DNA of 64,000 nucleotides from Anagrus nilaparvatae (GCA_022575985.1 JAKSXM010000007.1:4590501-4654500), one strand, 5' to 3'; shown: positions 42,166 to 50,988, numbered from the stretch's first letter. Notes: a model not told the origin generated them from the sequence alone. Numbers and translations: made by a program.

Positions 42166-42962
42166 AGTAGATAGACACTGGGCGTTTGGCATAAATGTGG
42201 TGGGGGGAGGAGTGGTGGTGGGGGAAGCCGATGGTGGGGGTAACGTCAGCCGTGCAGTTGCACGAGAGTTTTTCGCGAGTCCTCCATTTTTTTAATGAAA
42301 TTGCACAAGATGGCGGCCCACGGATGCGTTATCCAAGATGGCGGCCCACATCGTGCAGTTGCACTATAGGTTATGTCGGTCCTAGCAGTTTCAAGATCCA
42401 AGATGGCGGCCCACGTGGTACAGTTGCACTATAGGTTAAGTCGGTCCAAATAGTTATATGATCCAAGATGGCGGCCCACGTGGTACAGTTGCACAAGTGG
42501 TTTCCGCCATATTTTTTTTTTTGGTTAAGATCCCCTCCCCCTTTTTAATCAACAGTATGGCGGACATACAAGAGAGGTTATGGGTGTAAATCCAAGACGA
42601 CCGCTTACCAGATGTCGGTAAAGTAGTTTTGTTTTTTATCAAATGTTGGTAAATTAGCATTTTTAGTTTTTTCTCTGCATATAAATACTTTGTATGATAT
42701 TAATTTTATCTTTTCTTTAAAACTTATAAATAACACTTACAATTTATAAAAAAAGTTGAAAATGACTCAGGAATTTTTGTTTATTTACACTTATACTTTA
42801 AAACTTTTTAACTCCTGAGTCATTTTCAACTATAGTCAATTTAATTTTACGTTCTTATATAGTAAGTAAAACAGTATTTTACCACTTGCGAGAAAAAAGT
42901 TAACACGCCCTCTATCGGATAATTCTTGAAATTTTTATGAAAATCCGCGCAGTTTATGTAAA
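42166..42962. repeat. Left terminal inverted repeat of the Polinton
   Basis: Begins AGTAGATAGACACTGGGCG and runs to about GCGCAGTTTATGTAA. Contains a G-rich section, four copies of AAGATGGCGGC (42307-42475) in partly tandem units with CCCACGTGGTACAGTTGCAC, and an internal hairpin at 42753-42830 (TTGAAAATGACTCAGGA mirrored by TCCTGAGTCATTTTCAA). The short open frames here are repeat-encoded and not genes. Confidence 0.92.
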
Positions 42963-43205
42963 ATTGGCGCCAACTATTTAAAAAACTAAATTTATTAACA
43001 TAATCTCAAAATATTTTTATTTTTATTTTTTTTTGATAAAGTTAATACATAACCTTAATTTTTTTATTCATTACATAAACTAAAGACTTTTATTTTGTTC
43101 TTTAAAGTTACATTTATTATAAAAGGTATTAAATAAATCAAAGCTATTTTTATTCATTTAAATAATTATTTATTTTTTTTTTTTTACATTCTAAAAACAC
43201 AATAA

Positions 43206-44042
43206 TTAATATATAATCTTAGCTGTCCTTAATTCTTCGATTATTAACTTGATTTCATTATCATGACCAATAAATCCATGTTCTTTCTCTTCCACTAATA
43301 CTCTCAGACGATCAACAAGTTCATTTGGATCACCCCAATTGTCGTAATCGAATGATGAGTCAATGGTATCACTACATGTTGATGTTGAACCGTGAGCGGA
43401 GGAATATAAAAAATTTTGATATATAGAACTTTTAAAACTCTGATTTTTATTGAATGATTGATCAGCTTCATCCATATTAAAATTTTCTTCAGGTGAATTA
43501 TTTTGACTATTGTTTAGGTAGGTTGTTTGTTTCAATTTATTTCTCCTAGGTTTATTGCTAGTAAATGATGACTCGATCGTGTTTACTCCTATACTTCGAA
43601 CAGATTTTTCTGTTTTCGTTGCCTTATCACAAAAAGTTTTTTCATTATCCGATTCTTCAAAATGAAATAAGTTTTTAGTAGAATCGTATTCTTTTTCTCC
43701 TTGTAAAGCGTTTAATTTGCCATGATCATCATCATTTTCATCATCATCATCACTTGTTTCCACATGATAAGATTTTGATGAATTCTCATACATTTTCTGA
43801 TTTGAATTTTCATCTTTCAATGATTTATAACATTTTGAATGATTGTGTACAATATTCTTAGGTGTTATAGAATTCCCAATGATTAAAACTTTTGCCTTAC
43901 ACATTTTTTGTACACATCTCCATATATCACCTGAACGGATTTTCCGACCAAAGCGATACACTTGATTATCTATCTTTTTAAGCTGCTTACCCTTCCGACT
44001 AAGTAAATCTTCCGATGTTAACATTTTGAGATTATATTTCAT
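43206..44042 (-). CDS. FLYWCH-type zinc-finger protein of the Polinton with a shared C-terminal tail
   Basis: 278 residues with a genuine ATG at 44042. Residues about 15-70 fit a FLYWCH finger: KGKQLKKIDNQVYRFGRK, then W41-R-C43, C48-K-A and the closing H66-N-H68. FLYWCH fingers bind DNA or protein. The middle is Ser/Asn/Asp-rich with an acidic patch (DDDDENDDDHG) and looks disordered. The last 43 residues (WGDPNELVDRL...GHDNEI..IIEELR.AKIIY) match the end of the plus-strand ATPase fusion at about 33 of 43 positions. First gene inside the left terminal repeat, transcribed toward it. Role unknown; a DNA-binding regulator is possible but is only inference. Confidence 0.75.
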   Translation of the reverse strand: MKYNLKMLTSEDLLSRKGKQLKKIDNQVYRFGRKIRSGDIWRCVQKMCKAKVLIIGNSITPKNIVHNHSKCYKSLKDENSNQKMYENSSKSYHVETSDDDDENDDDHGKLNALQGEKEYDSTKNLFHFEESDNEKTFCDKATKTEKSVRSIGVNTIESSFTSNKPRRNKLKQTTYLNNSQNNSPEENFNMDEADQSFNKNQSFKSSIYQNFLYSSAHGSTSTCSDTIDSSFDYDNWGDPNELVDRLRVLVEEKEHGFIGHDNEIKLIIEELRTAKIIY

Positions 44043-44209
44043 ACTGACTAAATAATAGGAGTGAATGTAACTATATAAGAAAACAAATTATGTTCGCAAT
44101 TCGATAATTTTCGATAATACTTTTATATTTACTAAGTTCACATATACTTTCGGTAATCATCAACAAACTTCATAATAGTTTATTCAAGTTAGATGGCAAA
44201 TATATAAAA

Positions 44210-45225
44210 TTTGACTTCTAACTCTATAAATTCGAGGCTAACTATATAAAAAAAGTGGCGCTAAGTACATAAAATCGGCGCTAACTATATAAAAAGTGGC
44301 GCTAAGTATATAAAAAGTGGCGCTAACTATATAAAAAGTGGCGCAAACTATGTAAAAGTGGCGCTAACTATGTAAAATCGGCGCTAACTATATAAAAAAA
44401 AGTGGCGCTAAGTACATAAAAGTGGCGCTAACTATGTTAAATCGGCGCTAAGTATATAAAAAGTGGCGCAAACTATGTAAAATCGGCGCTAACTATATAA
44501 AAAGTGGCGCTAACTACATAAAAAATGGCGCAAACTATGTAAAAGTGGCGCTAACTATGTAAAATCGGCGCTAACTATATAAAAAGTGGCGCAAACTATG
44601 TAAAAGTGGCGCTAACTATATAAAAAAAGTGGCGCTAAGTACATAAAAGTGGCGCTAACTATGTTAAATCGGCGCTAAGTATATAAAAAGTGGCGCAAAC
44701 TATGTAAAATCGGCGCTAACTATATAAAAAGTGGCGCAAACTATGTAAAAGTGGCGCTAACTATATAAAAAAAGTGGCGCTAAGTACATAAAAGTGGCGC
44801 TAACTATGTTAAATCGGCGCTAAGTATATAAAAAGTGGCGCAAACTATGTAAAATCGGCGCTAACTATATAAAAAGAGGCGCTAACTATGTAAAATCGGC
44901 GCTAACTATGTAAAAAGTGGCGCTAACTACATAAAAAATGGCGCAAACTATGTAAAAGTGGCGCTAACTATGTAAAATCGGCGCTAACTATATAAAAAGT
45001 GGCGCAAACTATGTAAAAGTGGCGCTAACTATATAAAAAAAGTGGCGCTAAGTACATAAAAGTGGCGCTAACTATGTTAAATCGGCGCTAAGTATATAAA
45101 AAGTGGCGCAAACTATGTAAAATCGGCGCTAACTATATAAAAAGAGGCGCTAACTATGTAAAATCGGCGCTAACTATGTAAAAAGTGGCGCTAACTATAC
45201 TAAAATCGGCGCTAAGTATTAAAAT
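44210..45225. repeat. Satellite of about 18-22-bp units (GTGGCGCTAACTATRTAAAA) inside the Polinton
   Basis: About fifty consecutive units of (G)TGGCGCTAACTATATAAAA and TCGGCGCTAACTATGTAAAA. A higher-order block of roughly 200 bp recurs (TGGCGCTAAGTACATAAAAG then TTAAATCGGCGCTAAGTATA). The unit resembles the inner edge of the left terminal repeat (TTTATGTAAAATTGGCGCC, then AACTATTTAAA), so the array probably grew from it. It lies between the FLYWCH gene and the capsid block. Confidence 0.93.
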
Positions 45226-45460
45226 CTAAAATTATTTATATAACCTCAAAATATTTTTATTTATTAATAAAGGTAATACATAACCTTAAAATTTTTTTAT
45301 TCATTAATTACATAACCTAAAGACTTTTATTTGATTAAGGTTGAATTTCTTATAAAAGGTATTAAATAAATTAAAGTCATTTTTATTCATTTAAATAATT
45401 ATTTATTATTATTAATCTTATAAAATAGTACACAAATAGTTTAACAAAGCATGACATTTT

Positions 45461-45658
45461 TTAAATTAAAATTTTTTTAAAACATTCTTTACAATTTTTA
45501 ATCATTGGAAATATTCTCTTGTTGTTGTGATCATGAATTGTGCAAACTTTTCTCATCTGAAATTCCTCATCTTGTTGACACTCTTCAGGAAGTAAATCCC
45601 AGCATTTATCAATACAATATTCAGCAAAGTGACTGATGAGAATTCTCAATGAGCTCAC
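45461..45658 (-). CDS. Short Cys/His-rich open frame downstream of the capsid gene
   Basis: 65 codons beginning with GTG, not ATG, five bases after the major capsid stop. Cysteine pairs (CIDKC, CKEC) and HDH hint at metal binding. No family recognised. It could be a downstream exon, a fragment, or translated by an unusual route; the first in-frame ATG would leave only about 30 residues. Confidence 0.35.
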   Translation of the reverse strand: MSSLRILISHFAEYCIDKCWDLLPEECQQDEEFQMRKVCTIHDHNNKRIFPMIKNCKECFKKILI

Positions 45659-45662
45659 TTTT

Positions 45663-46886
45663 TTATACTATTTTCTTGACCTCGCCGCTGATTGGCTTAT
45701 ATTGTATCATACGATCGTGTAATATTAGACAGTATGCCTCTGTATTTGCTGGGAATTGAGCGCTACTTTCAAATTCTAAGCGTACGTCTACTGGAGCATA
45801 CTTCAGAGACTCAATTTGCTTGGAACAATCTATTATTACCAATGGCGCCTTATTCAAAAAATCTTTTCTGTTGAGTATAACTTCACAAGTTTCTTTACCA
45901 TAATAGCTTACTTGAAAATTGGTAAACATATTGTACAAAATTGAATATTTATTTTGAGCTATGTTCAAATTTAAATTTTCGTGTGGATAACATTGCGAAT
46001 TCAAGTACAGTTTTACGTTGGTTAAATTAATATGATCAAATACACTTGCATTTTGATCTATTTTATTACCACGGTTCGTTTGAAATCCAATAATCACATA
46101 TCTTGGTTTTTCCATTTGTGTTGATGTTTTGACTGTCCAGACATGTTTTGTAGCTGCTGGAAGAGTTGGACAATGAAAAAGTTCTCTTGATTGAAAAATT
46201 ATTGGGAGATATGGATCTTTTTCAATGAATCTTATCAATTCAGCCTTTTGTTTATCTGCTAACAGAATTTTAGGCATCTCCCAAGTCAATGAGGTAATTG
46301 TAATGGCAACATTTTCAGCAGCATCTCCTCGAATTTTCATAACTGCATTCGTATCTTGATTTGATCTTGTAAAGTATAAATCGTGTCTCATGTTTACAAT
46401 CATTTTTCGATTATGCTCAGCGACTCCGAAAATCATACTCAGAGGTATCAAAACTTCAAAATTTCCATTATCATCAACTAAAGATTGTTCATTATCAAAT
46501 AGCCAACCAGCATTTTCCAAAAATTTTTGTTGCGCTGGAGTGTATGATGGATAACCTTTCATAAGTGTACTAATACCAACGTTATTACAACGATCGATAA
46601 GTTGTCCGTTAAGTTCATATTTTATTTCTGAGAACAAATGACAGATGGCGTTATTGACGAGTATTGTATTTTCTACTTTACCACCAGCAGCTAATCGAAT
46701 TTTGCCTTGAATGTGTATAAAACTTTTTGACGGTAAAAGTAATTGATCCTGATGTTGTATAGTTATATGAATCGTATCGTTATTTTGATATGAACTAGTA
46801 GCATAAGGCCGATGTGAATGTATTTCATAGTGAGTGATAGAATCGTCAAACATCGCTGACGATTGTATATCTAACGCCTCTTCCAT
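45663..46886 (-). CDS. Polinton major capsid protein (double jelly-roll type)
   Basis: Predicted structural protein of a virion-like particle. I start at the ATG at 46886 (407 residues) because MEEALDIQSSAMFDDSITHY fits the family N-terminus; an in-frame ATG 60 bases upstream would add a hydrophobic stretch. Family-like features include EIHSHRPYA, the ILVNNAICHLFSEIKYELNG segment early on, and H.WTVKTSTQMEKPRYVI.GFQT in the second half, the typical place for the second jelly roll. Intact, no stops. It follows the small basic gene on the same strand and precedes the satellite. The fold assignment rests on family resemblance, not on a structure prediction. Confidence 0.88.
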   Translation of the reverse strand: MEEALDIQSSAMFDDSITHYEIHSHRPYATSSYQNNDTIHITIQHQDQLLLPSKSFIHIQGKIRLAAGGKVENTILVNNAICHLFSEIKYELNGQLIDRCNNVGISTLMKGYPSYTPAQQKFLENAGWLFDNEQSLVDDNGNFEVLIPLSMIFGVAEHNRKMIVNMRHDLYFTRSNQDTNAVMKIRGDAAENVAITITSLTWEMPKILLADKQKAELIRFIEKDPYLPIIFQSRELFHCPTLPAATKHVWTVKTSTQMEKPRYVIIGFQTNRGNKIDQNASVFDHINLTNVKLYLNSQCYPHENLNLNIAQNKYSILYNMFTNFQVSYYGKETCEVILNRKDFLNKAPLVIIDCSKQIESLKYAPVDVRLEFESSAQFPANTEAYCLILHDRMIQYKPISGEVKKIV

Positions 46887-46923
46887 CTTATTTGACAGCA
46901 GCAAAATAATACACAAAAATCCT

Positions 46924-47076
46924 TTAACGACGAAGTTTGAGACCAAGTCTTACTAGAAATTGTTGATTTTGACGTGTTAACACCTTCAGTGCTCGTTGAC
47001 GACTGACTGTCGGAGTCCATGTTGGTTTGCTTTTATAGCCAAATCCGATCTTCTGGTTATTATATACGAATCCCAT
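46924..47076 (-). CDS. Small basic Polinton protein, 50 residues
   Basis: Begins MGFVYNNQKIGFGYKSKPTW and ends FLVRLGLKLRR; strongly basic. Its ATG overlaps the stop of the minor capsid gene by one base (TAATG), and it ends 37 bases before the chosen capsid start. Conserved-looking LTRQNQQFL..LG near the end resembles small ORFs next to capsid genes in other Polintons, as far as I recall. Function unknown; a minor virion component is a reasonable guess. Confidence 0.6.
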   Translation of the reverse strand: MGFVYNNQKIGFGYKSKPTWTPTVSRQRALKVLTRQNQQFLVRLGLKLRR

Positions 47077-47759
47077 TATAGACTTTTGAGATGTAATCTG
47101 ACCGTCACAGTTTCACCTCTAAAATTGACCAAATCTCCGTCCTGATCGACTAATCGCAACTGCAAGTAATCGATACTTTTAACAGTCACTGGTAAATAAA
47201 TAATTTCGAGAGGCTTTTCAATAATTTTAAATCCTGGTGGTACAGCAGGAAAAAATTCGTGTATCGTGTGCACTTCTTTACCGTTGGAGTATGCTCCTCT
47301 TGTGATATTACACTCGACCCGAAGAGAATTTATTTTTATAATAGATATCGGAAGTTCTGAGGTATGTGATTTATCTGCTTTCAATATCTGTGGTTTAAAT
47401 CCAAGTAAATCTCCAATTGAATCACTTTTAGTGAAATCGATATCTCGATTAGACTTAATAATGCTCTGAAGAGTATTATTATTTGCTTTCAAGGTGAAAC
47501 TAATGTTTTTTGCTGATAACTTTTTTCCTAAAAATTTATTTATATCTTCAATCTCGTAGATTCCAGTCGGTATACTGATAGGATCACTACTGTTTATGTA
47601 GAACTTTTTATTATCTAAATTAGGTATAGAGTTGAAAGTTAATAATTCAACCAATCCAAGTACGTAATTTTTATTTTGTAAAAGTTCTATAGGTGGAAAA
47701 AATTGACTTTCAAGAATAGACGTTCTTCCAGAGAGACTAATAATTAATGATTCACTCAT
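47076..47759 (-). CDS. Polinton minor capsid (penton-like) protein
   Basis: 227 residues, ATG at 47759. Starts MSESLIISLSGRTSILESQF and contains the typical YVLGLVELLTFNSIPN block, IPTGIYEIEDINKFL (family IP.G.YEI.DI), LLGFKP, and INSLRVECNI...G...NGK..HTIHEFFP near the C-terminal third, all characteristic of the single jelly-roll minor capsid protein. Intact. It sits between the protease and the major capsid gene on the same strand. TAATG coupling with the next ORF suggests a shared transcript, although reinitiation in an insect cell is unproven. Confidence 0.85.
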   Translation of the reverse strand: MSESLIISLSGRTSILESQFFPPIELLQNKNYVLGLVELLTFNSIPNLDNKKFYINSSDPISIPTGIYEIEDINKFLGKKLSAKNISFTLKANNNTLQSIIKSNRDIDFTKSDSIGDLLGFKPQILKADKSHTSELPISIIKINSLRVECNITRGAYSNGKEVHTIHEFFPAVPPGFKIIEKPLEIIYLPVTVKSIDYLQLRLVDQDGDLVNFRGETVTVRLHLKSL

Positions 47760-47862
47760 GACAGTTTGTTTAAGACTAAATAATTTTTATTGAATAGCAC
47801 GCTATTTATACATCTTTACAGGCTGCTCAATATTTTTTTACTAACTTAAGCTTACATATTAT

Positions 47863-48240
47863 TTATAATTGATTACATAGAAATTTTAAACATAAATGAC
47901 CACACACAAAAGTATCATAATCTTGATAATTTTTATGATTATACATAATTTTTTTATCTTTAAAGTATTCGATTAGCTCTTTTGGAGGTCTCAAGTTGCC
48001 AAAACTGTCAAAGTAAATTACATTGTTGCCAAGTTTTTTGTAAGCAACCCAATGAGTCCCTGAATTTTTCTCGTCATCCAAGTTGACAACTGCTGATTCA
48101 TTTTTTAATGGTCCAGTTTTCGGGAGAGCATTTCTCATAAAAACGCCGCGAAAATGTGATATTTTTAAAATCTTAGCATACTTGTCAATGTCTATATTAG
48201 TTAGTGGTCTTGATGGTAAATTTAAATTGAAGTTTTTTTT
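47863..48240 (-). CDS. Adenain-type cysteine protease of the Polinton, start uncertain
   Basis: Maturation protease of the C5/Ulp1-like class, expected to process capsid proteins. From the ATG at 48138, 91 residues carry the catalytic order: His in SGTHWVAY, Asp in VIYFDSFGN, Cys in TFVCGHLCLKFL. Family-like sequence continues upstream of that ATG in the same frame (NLPSRPLTNIDIDKYAKILK, then HFRGVF) to about 48230 without a stop and without an ATG. An ATG at 48247 lies in another frame, separated by a run of ten A (48233-48242, minus strand). The 5' end is therefore either broken by a one-base indel, expressed by slippage, or an artefact of the homopolymer. The frame abuts the end of the PLA2-like gene. 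Confidence 0.75.
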   Translation of the reverse strand, partial: KKNFNLNLPSRPLTNIDIDKYAKILKISHFRGVFMRNALPKTGPLKNESAVVNLDDEKNSGTHWVAYKKLGNNVIYFDSFGNLRPPKELIEYFKDKKIMYNHKNYQDYDTFVCGHLCLKFLCNQL

Positions 48241-49092
48241 TTGCCATATACTACATTTTCGTTGTGTAATCTCAAACCACTTCCTTTATAAGGTCTCAAA
48301 TATAAGCCTTTACCCAAAGCTACTTGCTCCATAGCTTGGTTATGTCTTTTTGATTCTTCAAGTTGTTTCTTTGCGTTGCTTACATCATTAACAGCTTTGG
48401 TTACACCGCTAATTCCTCCTGCTAATGCACCTATAGCACTCAAGCCGGCAAATATTGGAATGAGAGGCAAAACTCCTCCAACTTTGTAAGGTAATGGTAA
48501 TACTCTTAATTTATTGATCTTAGATTTTCCACCGTTCTTCTTAACGGCCTTTCGAGCACCTTTTAATGCTGATTTTATAACAGTTTTAGCATTGTTACTT
48601 TTACTCATAGATTTCTTTGTAGCTTTAACGATTTCTCCAAAAGCAACTTGTCCACCTTTCTTCTTTTTTTTGACTGCCTTATTTTGTTTGAGTCCCATAC
48701 CCATTTTTGATTTAGCTTTCATGATGTTTGTAACTGCTAGAGCTGCTGCTCTTTCACCAAAACTAGCGTCCCTTGACTTTACTCTTTGCCAAGCCTTATC
48801 TGCCAAAACTTGATCAGCGATATTTCTAGCTTGGATATCACTTTGATTTTCTGAGTAAGCGATATCGTGCTCTTTGCAGGCAGAGTCCAGAGGGTTTATA
48901 CCTGTATCTCCTCTAGCAAGACGCTTTGTTAGCTTAGTGCCAGGACCACAAAATCTATGCAAATAAACAGTATAAAATTTAATTGAAATAATTAATTTAA
49001 TGATATTTTAAATACCTGTATCCTGGTATATGGAACTCGAAAGGTAACTTGTTAATTAAAGTGTTTACTAAACCTCGACCTCCAACGATCAT
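48222..49092 (-). CDS. Polinton PLA2-like (parvovirus-VP1-type) protein, two exons
   Basis: 269 residues after splicing 49016-49092 to 48222-48954, removing a 61-bp intron with GT-AG ends (donor TACAG|GTATTT, acceptor TTGCATAG|A). Splicing creates HIPGYRFCGPGTKL, joining the calcium-loop motif, and ends the frame exactly in phase. The catalytic pair is in ACKEHDIAY (His55-Asp56), as in secreted-PLA2-like domains of virus capsids that help membrane passage. The middle is very basic (KKKKKGGQ; KSKSKMGMGLKQNK), a possible nuclear or DNA-binding region. A hydrophobic Gly/Ala stretch at LPLIPIFAGLSAIGALAGG may contact membranes. The C-terminus ends in RPYKGSGLRL...YGKKKTSI. Without splicing, the ATG at 48962 would miss the first 23 residues. 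Confidence 0.85.
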
Positions 49093-49191
49093 CACTGCAT
49101 GAGAGATGAAAGATAAATGAGGTCTAGACTATAAGTTACCTGTATTTATAAATAACTTAATCAGTATCGCGAGAGACATCTATCGGTAAAC
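49093..49191. promoter_or_regulatory. Divergent promoter region of the Polinton
   Basis: Only 99 bp separate the ATGs of the minus-strand PLA2-like gene and the plus-strand ATPase gene, so both blocks must start from or upstream of here unless promoters lie in exons or the terminal repeats. No confident TATA or initiator was identified. Confidence 0.45.
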
Positions 49192-50988
49192 ATGTCTGCA
49201 AAATCAGTCGGTAATCCGAAAAAGAGATCTGCTCAAGATGATATATCTCAAGTTAAAAAAAGAAAAAAGAAAAGTGATAATGAGTTGATTGTTGCAAAGA
49301 AAAGCCAATTAAGTTTACCTGTGATTAACTTTGACTTTGTAATCAATAAATTAGCTCCAACTGTGAGTCGTCATGGTGAAAATTGGAAAAATTTAAGTAT
49401 CAGAGCAGTGTTTTGTGGACCAAGCGGCTGTGGAAAAACTAATGCATTATTTACATTACTCATTCACATAAATGGATTACGATATATAAACGTTTACATA
49501 TTTTCAAAATCTCTTAATCAACCAAAATATCAATGGTTAATAGACTTGTTAAAGTCTATACCGGAAATTCGAGTATTTGTATACAGTGACAATGAGCAAG
49601 TAATATCTCCTGATGAGGTTTTACCCAATAGTATTATGATATTTGACGATATCGCATGTGAAAAGCAGGATAATGTAAGATCTTTCTATAGCATGGGTAG
49701 ACACATGGAGGTGGACTCGTTTTATCTTTGTCAGTCTTACGCAAGAATACCCAAGCACTTAATTCGAGATAACTTTAATTTTTTGGTTCTTTTTCGACAA
49801 GACGAAATGAACCTTAAACATGTTTACGATGATCATGTTAACACCGACATGACTTTTAATGAATTCAAGGATTTATGTGTAAAATGTTGGAATCGAGATA
49901 AATATAATTTTATTCTTATTGACAAAGATAGCGAATTCGATGCTGGAAGATATAGAAAGAATTTTGACGATTTTACTTTAAATTCAAAGAACTCAAATCA
50001 AGATGAACAGTCTTCTGTCAGTGGTCAAGGTGTCAACATGGATCCTGATGTATTAGATCAAATTGCTGAAGCTAGAAAATCTATACGACGCAAAAGTCTA
50101 GCATTAAAACTTGGCAAAGAGGCTGCTGAAAGTGTATTGAAAGAAAATCTCAAACCTATAACAGAACCATTGGAAAAAATTGCTGAAAAATTAGTAGAAA
50201 AATCAGTCGATAAACCAAGAAAAAGACAACTTCAAGATATAACACGCAATATAACTGGTGTTAAAAGAAAAAGAGATTCATTTTTATACAACAATTTTAA
50301 ATATGCTTTGGAAGATGATCATGATGATGAAGATGATGATGATGAAACTTTAGAATTTAATACAGTTATTCAAAATAATGAACAGAATGATTTAACACCT
50401 ATACCATATACAAAATCTAGTACACCTAAAGCTAGCAAAGTAAAAGAATATTTGTTTAAGCTTACCAAAGGTCAAGATCAATCGCTGGATACAAAAACTG
50501 GTGTTCGATATTTAAAAACTGGTAACTTTATGATAGGAAATACTGAAGCATATTTTGATAATGCGGATAATTTATTATTGAACAATAAAGAGTATCGATT
50601 AACCGATGGTTTGGTAGATCTTTTGTTTCACAAAAATTTAACGCCTTATATTGAAAAAACACCAGAGGATAAAGAGGTTTATAAAAAAATTATTAGTGAA
50701 ACAAGTGCTCACAAGAAAAATTACAAACTTGATAATTCTTTTCGTAAAGATCATAAAGTAAAAATGAACTTTATTAAAGATTTGTTTAATATTTCTGAAG
50801 GTGAAGGATTGCCTAAATACATGGTTACAAGTAATGCACCAATAGATTACGTTCACTGGGACGATCCTAACGAGTTAGTTGATCGTTTGAGATTATTGGT
50901 ATCTGAGAGAGAATCTGGTCATAACGGTCACGATAACGAAATTCAGTCTATCATCGAAGAGCTCAGAGAAGCAAAAATTATATATTAA
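49192..50988 (+). CDS. FtsK/HerA-type packaging ATPase fused to a second conserved Polinton domain
   Basis: 598 residues, ATG at 49192. N-terminal half: genome-packaging ATPase, with Walker A GPSGCGKT at 76-83 and Walker B IMIFDD at 148-153, then CEKQDNVRSFYSMGRH and LFRQDEMNLKHVYDDHV, as in Polinton and large-DNA-virus packaging motors. From about 270 onward comes a second module: QIAEARKSIRRKSLALKLGK, a basic KRxR region, an acidic EDDHDDEDDDDE tract, and a domain with GVRYLKTGNFMIGN...LLLNNKEYRLTDGLVDLLF that recalls a separate Polinton/insect ORF family (DUF8207-like, from memory). The last 43 residues match the FLYWCH protein tail. Most Polinton ATPases are only about 250-300 residues. 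No frameshift was seen at the junction; readthrough of an old stop or a true fusion are both possible. Confidence 0.85.
   Translation: MSAKSVGNPKKRSAQDDISQVKKRKKKSDNELIVAKKSQLSLPVINFDFVINKLAPTVSRHGENWKNLSIRAVFCGPSGCGKTNALFTLLIHINGLRYINVYIFSKSLNQPKYQWLIDLLKSIPEIRVFVYSDNEQVISPDEVLPNSIMIFDDIACEKQDNVRSFYSMGRHMEVDSFYLCQSYARIPKHLIRDNFNFLVLFRQDEMNLKHVYDDHVNTDMTFNEFKDLCVKCWNRDKYNFILIDKDSEFDAGRYRKNFDDFTLNSKNSNQDEQSSVSGQGVNMDPDVLDQIAEARKSIRRKSLALKLGKEAAESVLKENLKPITEPLEKIAEKLVEKSVDKPRKRQLQDITRNITGVKRKRDSFLYNNFKYALEDDHDDEDDDDETLEFNTVIQNNEQNDLTPIPYTKSSTPKASKVKEYLFKLTKGQDQSLDTKTGVRYLKTGNFMIGNTEAYFDNADNLLLNNKEYRLTDGLVDLLFHKNLTPYIEKTPEDKEVYKKIISETSAHKKNYKLDNSFRKDHKVKMNFIKDLFNISEGEGLPKYMVTSNAPIDYVHWDDPNELVDRLRLLVSERESGHNGHDNEIQSIIEELREAKIIY

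Noticed and set aside
42195..42434. Open frame MWWGEEWWWGKPMVG... and its mirror at 53454-53696
   Set aside because: Both lie wholly in the terminal inverted repeats and arise from G-rich repeat sequence; the product is repeat-encoded and shows no family.
44210..45225. Regular short repeats resembling a CRISPR array
   Set aside because: Units are contiguous, with no unique spacers, inside an insect Polinton; it is a satellite.
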